Positions 1-6,279 are shown, counted from the first letter of the stretch. The stretch: 16,309 nt of DNA from Tannerella sp. (GCA_031289515.1 JAITPH010000065.1:1-16309); one strand, 5' to 3'. The notes: generated by a model not told the origin, from the sequence alone. Program-made: numbers and translations.

Positions 1-16
1 GCTCAATATAAATGAA

Positions 17-118
17 TCATGCTTGTCCGAATTTCCGGTTTATCATGTCCGTTGCTTGCCTGTTAAACTCTTCGGTTGTCATGTATCCTGCCGGAGGCGC
101 ATCCGTTTCACTGAAAAT
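17..118 (-). pseudogene. Possible antitoxin C-terminal remnant
   Basis: The minus strand has an open stretch of 33 codons ending in a TGA at 17-19. Its centre reads GYMTTEEFNRQATDMINRKF. A pattern of 'GYMT-x-EEF' followed by a basic helix resembles the C-terminal tail of small antitoxin or DNA-binding proteins that sit beside RelE/ParE-like toxins in Bacteroidota; that resemblance is from memory and weak. The frame is closed upstream by a TAA at 119-121, and the only in-frame ATG (80-82) would give just 21 residues. If it is coding at all, it is a severed 3' end rather than an intact gene. It lies head to head with the AlbA-type regulator at 181. It could equally be chance. Confidence 0.25.
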
Positions 119-155
119 TTATCCTCCGAATGAATTTTTTCCGGGGGAAAATCGC

Positions 156-163
156 TATCTTTG
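156..163 (+). promoter_or_regulatory. Bacteroidota -7 box for the AlbA-type regulator
   Basis: TATCTTTG matches the Bacteroidota consensus TAnnTTTG. It ends 17 bases before the ATG at 181, so the transcript leader would be only about 10 nt. The box lies inside the longer open frame that begins at 130, which argues for 181 as the true start. No good -33 TTTG is visible. Confidence 0.6.
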
Positions 164-180
164 CGTTTTATATTAAAAGT

Positions 181-1836
181 ATGTCATTACCGATAAACAT
201 AAAGGATTTGATTCACGGACACTCCGTTGAGTGGGAACGTCTGGAGTTCAAACAGGGCTGGAATCCCGAAGAGGCGATTCGTACGATGTGCGCCTTTGCC
301 AATGACCTGAACAATTGGGGAGGCGGGTATATCGTTATCGGAATCGAATCGAATGACGGAATGCCGGTATTGCCTCCTTTCGGACTGAAACAAAATCAGC
401 TGGACAGAATCCAGAATGAAGTTTTTGAATTGGGCAACCGGATTCGGCCGGCCTATATACCGATCATGCAGCCATACGTGTTGGACGGTAAACACATTCT
501 GGTTTTGTGGTGTCCCGCCGGAGATTTCCGTCCCTATTCCGCTCCGACGACTTTAGGCGGGAAAGCGCAACGCCAGCACTATCTCCGGGCAGGCTCAAGC
601 ACGGTCATCGCACGAAATGAAACATTGCGGCGACTTTATGAACTTGCAGCGCGCGTTCCGTTCGATGACCGCATCAATCAGCAGGCTACGATTGACGATT
701 TCGATTTGGGATTGATACAGGCGTATTTGCAGGAAGTGAAAAGCGACCTCTACGAGGAAAGCAAACACATCAGTTTTGTCGATCTTGTGCGTAACATGTA
801 CATCGCCAAGGGACCGGACGAATATTTGCGACCCGCAAATGTCGGATTGCTGTTCTTTTCAAGAGAGCCGGAAAAATTCTTTGACCGCAGCTGGATTGAG
901 GTTGTTTGGCACAAAGACGATATAGGAGATAACTTCACGGAGCATTATTTTAAAGGACCCTTGCAAAAACAGTTACGCGAAGCGCTTGCTTTTATCAAAG
1001 CCAATATCATTCATGAACAGGTAAAAAAAGTACCCGGTCAGGCGGAATCTCTCAGATTTTACAATTATCCGTATGAGGCTGTTGAAGAAGCCTTGTCCAA
1101 TGCCGTTTACCATAAGGGCTACGATTTGGGCAAACCGGTAGAAGTGCAAATATTCGCAGACAGGATTACGGTATTGAGCTATCCGGGAGCCATGCCGCCG
1201 GTGGATATTCAAATCCTGAGCCATCAAAAGATAGTAGCGAGGGATTACCGGAATCGCCGTATCGGCGATTTTCTGAAAGACTTGGATTTAACGGAAGGGC
1301 GGGGAACAGGTTTTCCAAAGATAAACAGGGCGATGTTGAAAAACAATTCTCCCCAACCGATAATTGAAACCGATGCGCAAAGCGTCTATTTTCTCGTCAC
1401 CTTGCCGGTGCATCCCTTGTATTTGGAGTATTTGAACGCCCAAGTTGATGATCCGGTTGATGATTTTGTATTCAATGATTTAAATGAAATAATTTCGTTT
1501 ACTAACGGAGCTACTAACGGAGCTACTAACGGAGCTACTGTCGGAGCTACTGTCGGAGTTACTGTCGGAGCTGCCGACCGGGTAAAAGATATTCTTAGCC
1601 ATCAAGTTCATGCAAAAGTCGAAGAAATTCTTATTCACACGAAAGATTGGATTAATAGAGGAGAGCTGTTTGTTAATATCGGCTTAACAAATCATAGTTT
1701 CAATAGAAAAAAATTCCTCGACCCGCTAATAGAAACAGGATGGATAAGCGTTGAATTTCCCGATAATCCAACCCATCCCAACCAGCGTTACAGAATCACG
1801 GAATCGGGCAATAAACTGTTGAGATTGATAAGCTGA
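181..1836 (+). CDS. AlbA/Schlafen-type putative DNA-binding regulator with HATPase_c_4 domain
   Basis: The protein is 551 residues and probably cytoplasmic. Residues about 10-140 form an AlbA_2 (Schlafen-type) nucleic-acid-binding domain, with a typical stretch that includes EFKQGW, NDLNNWGGGYIVIGI and a later LRAGSST. Residues about 290-390 form a divergent HATPase (ATPase_c_4) domain: the N-box-like EEALSNAVYHKG is near 302 and the glycine motif GRGTGFPK is at about 373-380. Residues 441-464 are a tetrapeptide repeat linker (TNGA three times, then TVGA, TVGV, TVGA). The C-terminal 85 residues look like a winged helix. Members of this family are usually annotated as transcriptional regulators or ATP-binding proteins, and their targets are mostly unknown. 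An upstream ATG at 130 was rejected because the promoter box lies after it. The flanks look accessory (an antitoxin-like fragment on the left, non-coding DNA on the right), so horizontal acquisition is plausible. The family call is firm; the biological role is not. Confidence 0.85.
   Translation: MSLPINIKDLIHGHSVEWERLEFKQGWNPEEAIRTMCAFANDLNNWGGGYIVIGIESNDGMPVLPPFGLKQNQLDRIQNEVFELGNRIRPAYIPIMQPYVLDGKHILVLWCPAGDFRPYSAPTTLGGKAQRQHYLRAGSSTVIARNETLRRLYELAARVPFDDRINQQATIDDFDLGLIQAYLQEVKSDLYEESKHISFVDLVRNMYIAKGPDEYLRPANVGLLFFSREPEKFFDRSWIEVVWHKDDIGDNFTEHYFKGPLQKQLREALAFIKANIIHEQVKKVPGQAESLRFYNYPYEAVEEALSNAVYHKGYDLGKPVEVQIFADRITVLSYPGAMPPVDIQILSHQKIVARDYRNRRIGDFLKDLDLTEGRGTGFPKINRAMLKNNSPQPIIETDAQSVYFLVTLPVHPLYLEYLNAQVDDPVDDFVFNDLNEIISFTNGATNGATNGATVGATVGVTVGAADRVKDILSHQVHAKVEEILIHTKDWINRGELFVNIGLTNHSFNRKKFLDPLIETGWISVEFPDNPTHPNQRYRITESGNKLLRLIS
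1501..1572 (+). repeat. Six-unit 12-bp in-frame tandem repeat
   Basis: The unit is ACTAACGGAGCT in copies 1-3 and ACTGTCGGAGCT in copies 4-6, with one further change (GTT for GCT) in copy 5. Twelve bases keep the frame and encode TNGA/TVGA tetrapeptides between the HATPase domain and the winged helix. Copies 1-3 are identical, which suggests recent slippage. Gain or loss of units would change linker length without breaking the gene. Confidence 0.95.
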
Positions 1837-2073
1837 ACGTTTTCCGGTCCCGCGTTTGGAAATCGTCCGGTTTTCATCTGACATTGCCGCCGGTAATTTT
1901 TCAAACAACAATCATTATGACAACTGCTACACCGGATGCGCAGGCTGTTCGACGGAACGGTTGACCTGATATAGTCCGCCGAATGCGGCACGGAAGTCAG
2001 TATGGAATTGAAAACAGACAGGACCGGAATAAAGATTTTTGCCGGATAATTGTTGAATTGCGATTTTGTTTCG

Positions 2074-2081
2074 TAACTTTG
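2074..2081 (+). promoter_or_regulatory. Bacteroidota promoter for the divIC-like pair
   Basis: TAACTTTG is an exact TAnnTTTG box ending 20 bases before the ATG at 2102. A TTG at 2053-2055 sits 18 bases upstream of the box and could serve as the -33 element. Confidence 0.65.
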
Positions 2082-2101
2082 CGCTGTAAAAACAATGAAC
2101 C

Positions 2102-2404
2102 ATGTCCGAAATTACAGACTTTTATAAGAAATACATAGCAGGGCTGAACAAATACTGGCTGGTCACGATGCTCTTTTTCGCCCTGACGTTCCTTGTAGGC
2201 GACAGCAACCTGTATCAGCGCTACAGGTACGACGAGAAAATACGCGATCTCGACACTGAAATACGCCGATACCGGAAGGAAATCGAGCAGAACACCCAAA
2301 AGTTGCGGGAACTTCAGACCGACAGGGAAGGACTTGAGAAGTTCGCCCGCGAAGAATACCTCATGAAAAAAGAGGACGAGGACATTTTTATCGTTGAGGA
2401 ATGA
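2102..2404 (+). CDS. Septum formation initiator protein, FtsB/DivIC family
   Basis: This is a 100-residue single-pass membrane protein. A short cytoplasmic N-terminus is followed by a hydrophobic segment at about residues 19-34 (WLVTMLFFALTFLVG). A charged heptad-like coiled coil follows at about 40-80, and the C-terminal motif EEYLMKKEDEDIFIVEE is typical of Bacteroidota members of this family. FtsB/DivIC proteins pair with FtsL and FtsQ/DivIB in the divisome and help activate septal peptidoglycan synthesis. The length fits the family. The stop codon overlaps the ATG of the next gene (ATGA at 2401-2404), so the two are probably translationally coupled. The start is supported by the promoter box just upstream. 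Confidence 0.85.
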   Translation: MSEITDFYKKYIAGLNKYWLVTMLFFALTFLVGDSNLYQRYRYDEKIRDLDTEIRRYRKEIEQNTQKLRELQTDREGLEKFAREEYLMKKEDEDIFIVEE

Positions 2405-2724
2405 ACGGCAGGATACGCGATTATGTCTTTATCTTTTCGGGCATGCTTGTACTGCTCGGAGCCGCCCTGTACATCACGCACTGGCTCTACGCGCCGTACC
2501 TTTTCGCTCCGGGCGCCGCCGGTGTTACGGTCTGCTTCATAACGGCGCCCTACAGGGGACTCGGTTTCCGTCGCCGCCGCCTGCATCGCATAAACGTTTT
2601 GGCCGGAATCTCGATCATCGTCTCGTCCGTCTTCATGTTTCGCGAAAGAATGGAATGGGTAGTCTTCCTCCTGATAGCCGCCCTGCTCCTCACATATACA
2701 TCCTTCATCAATCCGCGGGACTGA
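2401..2724 (+). CDS. Small multi-pass membrane protein downstream of divIC
   Basis: This is a 107-residue hydrophobic protein with about four membrane segments: near 8-26, near 30-48 (less certain), about 66-80 after the arginine-rich loop GFRRRRLHR, and about 85-101. I do not recognise a named domain. The ATGA overlap with the divIC-like gene implies cotranscription and coupled translation, so it may be an accessory of envelope or division machinery; that is inference from context only. A second open frame overlaps it (2394-2807), but its composition is that of a shadow frame. The gene ends 10 bp before the convergent ansA stop. Confidence 0.75.
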   Translation: MNGRIRDYVFIFSGMLVLLGAALYITHWLYAPYLFAPGAAGVTVCFITAPYRGLGFRRRRLHRINVLAGISIIVSSVFMFRERMEWVVFLLIAALLLTYTSFINPRD

Positions 2725-2735
2725 CGCGCGGCGTC
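2723..2735. other. Short GC-rich hairpin between convergent stops
   Basis: GACGC, loop GCG, GCGTC forms a 5-bp stem with a 3-nt loop. It lies between the stop codons of the small membrane protein gene and ansA and overlaps both. There is no T-tract on either side, so I do not call it an intrinsic terminator; it may simply be a pause or mRNA-end structure. Confidence 0.3.
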
Positions 2736-3784
2736 TATTCCCTCGTTATTTCTCCGGCAATGTTGGAATCCATGCGTCGCCGCACCTCGTCGACGGTCAG
2801 GTCTTGAGCCAGCAGAAACATGAGTTTGGTCAGAGCCGATTCGGGCGTGCTGTCGTAACCGCAGACCACGCCGGCCGACAGTAACTGCCGTCCCGTCCTG
2901 TACCGTTTCATTTCGACCGCGCCGGTCAGACATTGAGTGATATTGACTACGATTATGTCCCTTCGGTACGCCTCGTTCAACAGCCGTATCAGCCATTCCT
3001 TTTGCGGCGCATTGCCCGAGCCGAACGATTTCAGGACAACCGCACGCAGTCCGGGAGCGTTGAATATCGCAGAAACGACAGCCTCGCCGATGCCCGGAAA
3101 AATGGTGAAGATAATGACGCTGGAGTCGAGGCCGTAATGCGGCGTCATCGGAGACGCGGCGTCGGGACGGCGTATCAGGTGCGTCTCGTACTTGATGTTC
3201 ACGCCGGCGTGCGCCAATACCGGAAAGTTGTACGAGCGGAAAGCGTTGAAGTTTTCGGCGTTCACTTTCGTGGTGCGGTTTCCCCGCATGAGCGAGTTCT
3301 CGAACAGTATGCAAACTTCGGGGACTGCGGGAGCGCCCTCGCCGTTTGTCGCCGCCGCGATTTCGATTGCCGTTATCAGGTTTTCCTTGCCGTCGGTGCG
3401 CAACATTCCGATAGGCAGCTGAGAGCCGGTAAGGATGACCGGCTTGCCGAGATTCTTCAGCATGAAACTCAACGCCGAAGCCGTGTAAGACATCGTATCC
3501 GTGCCGTGAAGCACGACGAATCCGTCGAAATCATCGTAATTCTCCGTTATTATCCTCGCAAGCATAGCCCAGTCCGACGGCTCCATGTCCGACGAATCGA
3601 TGGGCGGCGTAAACTGGTAGGTCGAAATGGCGTAGTTGAAACGCTTCAATTCGGGTACATTGTTCAGAAGGTGAGCGAAGTTGAAGCTCTCCAAAGCGCC
3701 CGTTTCCGGGTTTTCCATCATTCCTATCGTGCCTCCGGTATATATCAGAAGAACGGAACGGCTTGCCGTATTTTCTTTTTGCAT
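2735..3784 (-). CDS. ansA: Type I L-asparaginase
   Basis: The product hydrolyses L-asparagine to aspartate and ammonia. It is 349 residues from the ATG at 3784, normal for the cytoplasmic type I enzyme. The first catalytic threonine lies in YTGGTIGM (T16), and the second catalytic threonine-aspartate pair lies in LHGTDTMSYTASAL (T95, D96). TGSQLPIG and LRTDGKENL follow and include the conserved lysine. There is no signal peptide, which fits type I rather than the periplasmic type II form. A TTG five codons upstream (3797-3799) is in frame but overlaps the candidate promoter box, so I prefer the ATG. The gene is convergent with the divIC pair and divergent from hsp20. Confidence 0.93.
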   Translation of the reverse strand: MQKENTASRSVLLIYTGGTIGMMENPETGALESFNFAHLLNNVPELKRFNYAISTYQFTPPIDSSDMEPSDWAMLARIITENYDDFDGFVVLHGTDTMSYTASALSFMLKNLGKPVILTGSQLPIGMLRTDGKENLITAIEIAAATNGEGAPAVPEVCILFENSLMRGNRTTKVNAENFNAFRSYNFPVLAHAGVNIKYETHLIRRPDAASPMTPHYGLDSSVIIFTIFPGIGEAVVSAIFNAPGLRAVVLKSFGSGNAPQKEWLIRLLNEAYRRDIIVVNITQCLTGAVEMKRYRTGRQLLSAGVVCGYDSTPESALTKLMFLLAQDLTVDEVRRRMDSNIAGEITRE

Positions 3785-3796
3785 GATTTTTTTCTG

Positions 3797-3827
3797 CAAA
3801 TATGCAATATTTCCTCATAATATGAAA
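3797..3827 (-). promoter_or_regulatory. Candidate ansA promoter
   Basis: On the minus strand CATATTTG (3804-3797) differs from TAnnTTTG by one base. TTTC (3827-3824) lies 19 bases upstream in the -33 position, again one mismatch from TTTG. The leader to the ATG would be very short. Confidence 0.35.
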
Positions 3828-3844
3828 GCGAGAAACCTGTTTTA

Positions 3845-3913
3845 TGTCATTTTGGCGCATTAATTTCCTTTTTTCATGCAATTATTATCTATTTGTATGG
3901 CAAAATGGCGCAA
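3845..3913 (+). promoter_or_regulatory. Two 16-bp direct repeats upstream of the hsp20 sigma-54 promoter
   Basis: Copies at 3845-3860 and 3898-3913 share the pattern TG-K-CA-WWW-TGGCGCA-W, with 7 identical bases in a row at the core (TGGCGCA). Their starts are 53 bp apart, close to five helical turns. They are candidate binding sites for an enhancer-binding protein acting on the -24/-12 promoter, or for a regulator of the divergent ansA. Confidence 0.4.
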
Positions 3914-3920
3914 TTTTTCG

Positions 3921-3936
3921 TTGGCACGGGATTTGC
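3921..3936 (+). promoter_or_regulatory. Sigma-54 (-24/-12) promoter for hsp20
   Basis: TTGGCACG, four bases, TTGC matches the RpoN consensus YTGGCACG-N4-TTGCW, except that G follows TTGC. The invariant GG (3923-3924) and GC (3935-3936) have the correct spacing. The predicted start point is near 3948, giving a leader of about 74 nt. Upstream of hsp20 I see no clean TAnnTTTG box; the nearest, TAAGGTTG at 3942-3949, has one mismatch. Confidence 0.7.
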
Positions 3937-4007
3937 GATACTAAGGTTGCGAAGCTTTTCAGGAAGAAAGGCAGAGCGAAGAAAAAAAAAGTTTAATTTA
4001 AAAAAAT

Positions 4008-4012
4008 AGGAG
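4008..4012 (+). promoter_or_regulatory. Shine-Dalgarno site of hsp20
   Basis: AGGAG lies 9 bases before the ATG at 4022, in an A-rich leader. The other genes in this window show no such clear site, so strong translation of this gene is likely. Confidence 0.6.
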
Positions 4013-4021
4013 AATAAAACA

Positions 4022-4459
4022 ATGACAACAGTAGTAAGAAGAAACCCGAATCACGGATGGTTACCGTTTTTCTTTAACGACATGTATAGAGATGAATGTA
4101 AGGCAGTCGCAAGTTCTACGATACCGGCGATAAATGTAAAGGAAACGGTCGGCGAATATTGCGTGGAAGTAGCTGCGGCAGGCATGACAAAAGATGACTT
4201 TGCCGTTAATGTCAATGATGATAACGATTTGGTAATAACGATGGAAAAGAAAAACGAAAGCAAGGACGAAAACAGGGAAGCGCGTTATTTGCGCCGCGAG
4301 TTTTCGTATTCAAAGTTCAGTCAGACATTGGTCTTGCCCGACGACGTAAACAAGGAGAAGATTGAGGCAAAGGCGGAAAACGGAGTGTTGTCCGTCGTAC
4401 TGCCCAAACTGTCTGAAAAGGACGTATTGAAAAGGCAAAGAGCGATTGCTATTGTGTAA
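4022..4459 (+). CDS. Small heat-shock protein, Hsp20/alpha-crystallin family
   Basis: The product is an ATP-independent cytoplasmic chaperone of 145 residues that holds unfolding proteins for refolding by other chaperones. The short N-terminal arm contains WLPFFFNDMYRDE. The alpha-crystallin domain runs from about 34 to 130 and ends with the signature AENGVLSVVLPK (119-129 region). The C-terminal tail has an I-x-I element (AIAIV, 141-145) of the type used for oligomer assembly. The gene is monocistronic, with its own promoter region and a strong terminator after it. The upstream sequence offers a sigma-54 promoter and a good ribosome site, which suggests regulated, high-level expression. No HrcA CIRCE inverted repeat is visible. 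Confidence 0.92.
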   Translation: MTTVVRRNPNHGWLPFFFNDMYRDECKAVASSTIPAINVKETVGEYCVEVAAAGMTKDDFAVNVNDDNDLVITMEKKNESKDENREARYLRREFSYSKFSQTLVLPDDVNKEKIEAKAENGVLSVVLPKLSEKDVLKRQRAIAIV

Positions 4460-4481
4460 AAATCTTTTTAGGTTAATGTGG

Positions 4482-4519
4482 AAAACCGGCGACGACAATT
4501 CGTTTGCCGGTTTTTTTTT
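4482..4519 (+). terminator. Intrinsic terminator after hsp20
   Basis: AAAACCGGC (4482-4490) pairs with GCCGGTTTT (4506-4514) around a 15-nt loop and runs into nine consecutive T residues (4511-4519). It lies 22 bases after the hsp20 stop codon. Confidence 0.9.
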
Positions 4520-4557
4520 CGTCCATGCATTTCTGTGGCTTGAGCGATATTTTTCAT

Positions 4558-4565
4558 TATATTTG
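4558..4565 (+). promoter_or_regulatory. Bacteroidota -7 box for the SDR gene
   Basis: TATATTTG is an exact TAnnTTTG match ending 20 bases before the ATG at 4586. No convincing -33 element is seen. Confidence 0.6.
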
Positions 4566-4585
4566 CGGTCAATAATATCGTTTTT

Positions 4586-5338
4586 ATGAAAAAGTTATCA
4601 AGGCATGACGGCCGCAGAAAGGCTGTAGTAGTAGGCGCAACATCGGGTATAGGCAGAGAAGTCGCCTTATGCCTGTTGCGCGACGGATGGTTCGTCGGCA
4701 TCGCCGGCAGACGGATAGAATTACTCGAAGAATTGAAGGCGCAATTTCCGGACAGCGCAGTTACGCATCCTGTCGATGTCATGAGCGACGACGCCGCAGA
4801 CGGCCTGATGAGCTTGACGGAGAAGCTCGGCGGCATGGATTTGTTTTTTCTCGCCTCCGGAACAGGCCGCCAAAATCCCGGCCTCAACGAAGAAATCGAA
4901 ATCAGCACAGCCGAAACAAATGTCACAGGCTTTATTCGGATGGTCACGGCTGCTTTCCGATATTTTGAGGGCGAGGGTGGGGGACATATTGCCGTCATCA
5001 GTTCGATAGCCGGAACAAAAGGACTTGGCCCGGCGCCCGCATATTCGGCCACAAAACGGTTTCAGAACACATATATCGAAGCATTGGCTCAATTATCGTT
5101 CAAGAAAAAATCGGGGATTGCGTTTACCGATATACGTCCCGGCTTTGTCGATACGGCGATACTCAACACCGAAGCACATGCCTATCCGATGCTGATGCGT
5201 CCCGAAAAGGTAGCGAAAGCCATAGTAAAGGCTCTGTACGGAAAAAAGCGCATAAAAATAATAGACGGACGCTATCGCATCCTTGTCTTCTTATGGCGGC
5301 TGATTCCCCGCTACCTTTGGGAGCGAATGAAAATATAA
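4586..5338 (+). CDS. SDR-family NAD(P)-dependent oxidoreductase
   Basis: This is a 250-residue classical short-chain dehydrogenase/reductase. The cofactor loop is GATSGIG (17-23). The family catalytic tetrad is present as N112 (TNVTG), serine in VISSIAG (139-140) and Y153-x3-K157 (YSATK), followed by PGFVDT (185-190). The usual NNAG element is replaced by LASGTG (89-94), which is less common. Arginines in AGRR (40-43) after the second strand suggest preference for NADP(H). The last 20 residues (ILVFLWRLIPRYLWERMKI) are hydrophobic and basic and may attach to the membrane. The substrate cannot be read from sequence. The gene has its own promoter and converges on ompH with 41 bp between the stops. 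Confidence 0.88.
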   Translation: MKKLSRHDGRRKAVVVGATSGIGREVALCLLRDGWFVGIAGRRIELLEELKAQFPDSAVTHPVDVMSDDAADGLMSLTEKLGGMDLFFLASGTGRQNPGLNEEIEISTAETNVTGFIRMVTAAFRYFEGEGGGHIAVISSIAGTKGLGPAPAYSATKRFQNTYIEALAQLSFKKKSGIAFTDIRPGFVDTAILNTEAHAYPMLMRPEKVAKAIVKALYGKKRIKIIDGRYRILVFLWRLIPRYLWERMKI

Positions 5339-5379
5339 AGCTCAATCCGGACGAAATGACGGAGGCGGAACAAAAAAGT

Positions 5380-6009
5380 TTATTGTCCTGCGCTATTAGC
5401 CGTCGGCGCGGTCGAGTATTGCTTGTTGAGAAATTCTATTACCTCGGCGGTGATATTATACGCATTGTCGGCAAGCAGAATATTGTCGTTCATTTTTCCA
5501 AAAACGAAAGTGAAGCCTTTATTCTTGTTGTACTCCGTCAGTTGCGTTATAATAGTCTTGCGGAGTTCCACGTTCATGCGCATCTGTTCTTCGCCGAGTT
5601 CCTGTTGCATCTGCGCTTCAAGTTTCTGAAGCTCATCCTGCCTGTTCATCAGTTTCTGACGCTCGTTCTCGGCCCTTTCCTGCGAAAGGAAAGACCCTGT
5701 TTCGATTTTGCGTTTAAACTCGTTGGCGTCGGTTTCGAATCTGCGCACCTTTTCGGTCATGTTGGCACGTGCATTTTCATATTTCTTCATCAGTTGTTCG
5801 TTCAAATCTATCGAATAAGTATAGTTCGACATAAGGGAATCGACGTCTATATATGCAATAGACATAGCTTTTCCCGATGTCGAATCGCTATCGACAGACT
5901 TTGTGTTCACGTTTATCAAACCTTTGTTCCCTGAGAATTGCAGAACAAACAAGATAATTATAGCAGCAGCAAGCGCCGCTTCAATCACATAATGTATTTT
6001 TTTCTCCAT
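5380..6009 (-). CDS. OmpH/Skp-family periplasmic chaperone
   Basis: This is a 209-residue protein with an N-terminal hydrophobic segment at about 6-26 (VIEAALAAAIIILFVLQF). It lacks an obvious cleavage site, so it may stay membrane-anchored. After it, MSIAYIDVDSLMSNYTYS is the typical first strand of OmpH/Skp. A long charged coiled coil (about 75-150) is rich in E, K, R and Q, and the family's TFVFGKMNDNILLADNAYNIT strand closes the fold. Skp-type proteins carry unfolded outer-membrane proteins across the periplasm; family members in Bacteroidota are often present in several copies, so the exact client set is unknown. A TTG two codons upstream is in frame, but the ATG is preferred. It follows the small gene at 6026-6250 by 16 bases and is probably cotranscribed with it. 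Confidence 0.85.
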   Translation of the reverse strand: MEKKIHYVIEAALAAAIIILFVLQFSGNKGLINVNTKSVDSDSTSGKAMSIAYIDVDSLMSNYTYSIDLNEQLMKKYENARANMTEKVRRFETDANEFKRKIETGSFLSQERAENERQKLMNRQDELQKLEAQMQQELGEEQMRMNVELRKTIITQLTEYNKNKGFTFVFGKMNDNILLADNAYNITAEVIEFLNKQYSTAPTANSAGQ

Positions 6010-6025
6010 GTTCAATTAATATCAT

Positions 6026-6250
6026 TTACTTTTTATATGTTTCTTTTTGTATTCTTTCTATGAGATTCGATTGAAGACCGGCTTCATAATCTTGTGTCCG
6101 AGCGCAAGTAATGCCCTTTTTTCGCAATGCCGGATTGTTCCCGACATGAGTGTCGGGAAACCGTCCATCCTTCTTTAATAGTACCTTTACGCACAGCAAG
6201 GCAAAAGAAATAAGAAGAATTATTACGCTTGATATTACAATTTCGAGCAT
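6026..6250 (-). CDS. Small conserved membrane protein paired with ompH
   Basis: This is a 74-residue protein with one N-terminal membrane segment (about 3-24). A compact polar part follows, containing KKDGRFPDTHVGNNPALRKK and then GITCARTQDYEAG. I recognise this combination (RFP-x-THV, then RKKGI-x-C) as a small uncharacterised Bacteroidota protein, without a known function. It has a strong TATCTTTG box 21 bases upstream of its start, and the ompH-like gene follows closely, so it is the first gene of a two-gene unit. The single cysteine, with the conserved residues around it, may be functional. Topology with the polar domain in the cytoplasm or the periplasm cannot be decided from the sequence. 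Confidence 0.75.
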   Translation of the reverse strand: MLEIVISSVIILLISFALLCVKVLLKKDGRFPDTHVGNNPALRKKGITCARTQDYEAGLQSNLIERIQKETYKK

Positions 6251-6257
6251 TTTTTCT

Positions 6258-6265
6258 TACATTTG
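6258..6265 (+). promoter_or_regulatory. Possible distal promoter for pepD
   Basis: TACATTTG matches TAnnTTTG on the plus strand, but it would give a leader of about 125 nt before the ATG at 6397. It lies only 6 bp from the opposed box at 6272-6279, so the two promoters would overlap. No nearer consensus box for pepD was found. Confidence 0.3.
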
Positions 6266-6271
6266 TGGACG

Positions 6272-6279
6272 CAAAGATA
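6272..6279 (-). promoter_or_regulatory. Bacteroidota -7 box for the small gene-ompH unit
   Basis: On the minus strand 6279-6272 reads TATCTTTG, an exact TAnnTTTG match, ending 21 bases before the ATG at 6250. The -33 region is weak. Confidence 0.6.

Noticed and set aside
130..180. Longer start for the AlbA-type regulator at 130
   Set aside because: The TATCTTTG promoter box at 156-163 lies downstream of it, and the extra 17 residues (hydrophobic) do not fit the family N-terminus.
2394..2807. 137-codon open frame overlapping the small membrane protein
   Set aside because: It is rich in R, H, P and S, as expected of a shadow frame, has no recognisable domain, and overlaps the ATGA-coupled gene almost entirely.
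2933..3820. 295-codon open frame on the plus strand opposite ansA
   Set aside because: It is a shadow of ansA: arginine-rich, no family motif, and ansA has all its catalytic motifs on the other strand.
3942..3949. TAAGGTTG as a housekeeping promoter for hsp20
   Set aside because: It has one mismatch in the key TTTG, while the sigma-54 match just upstream is nearly ideal; it remains possible as a secondary promoter.
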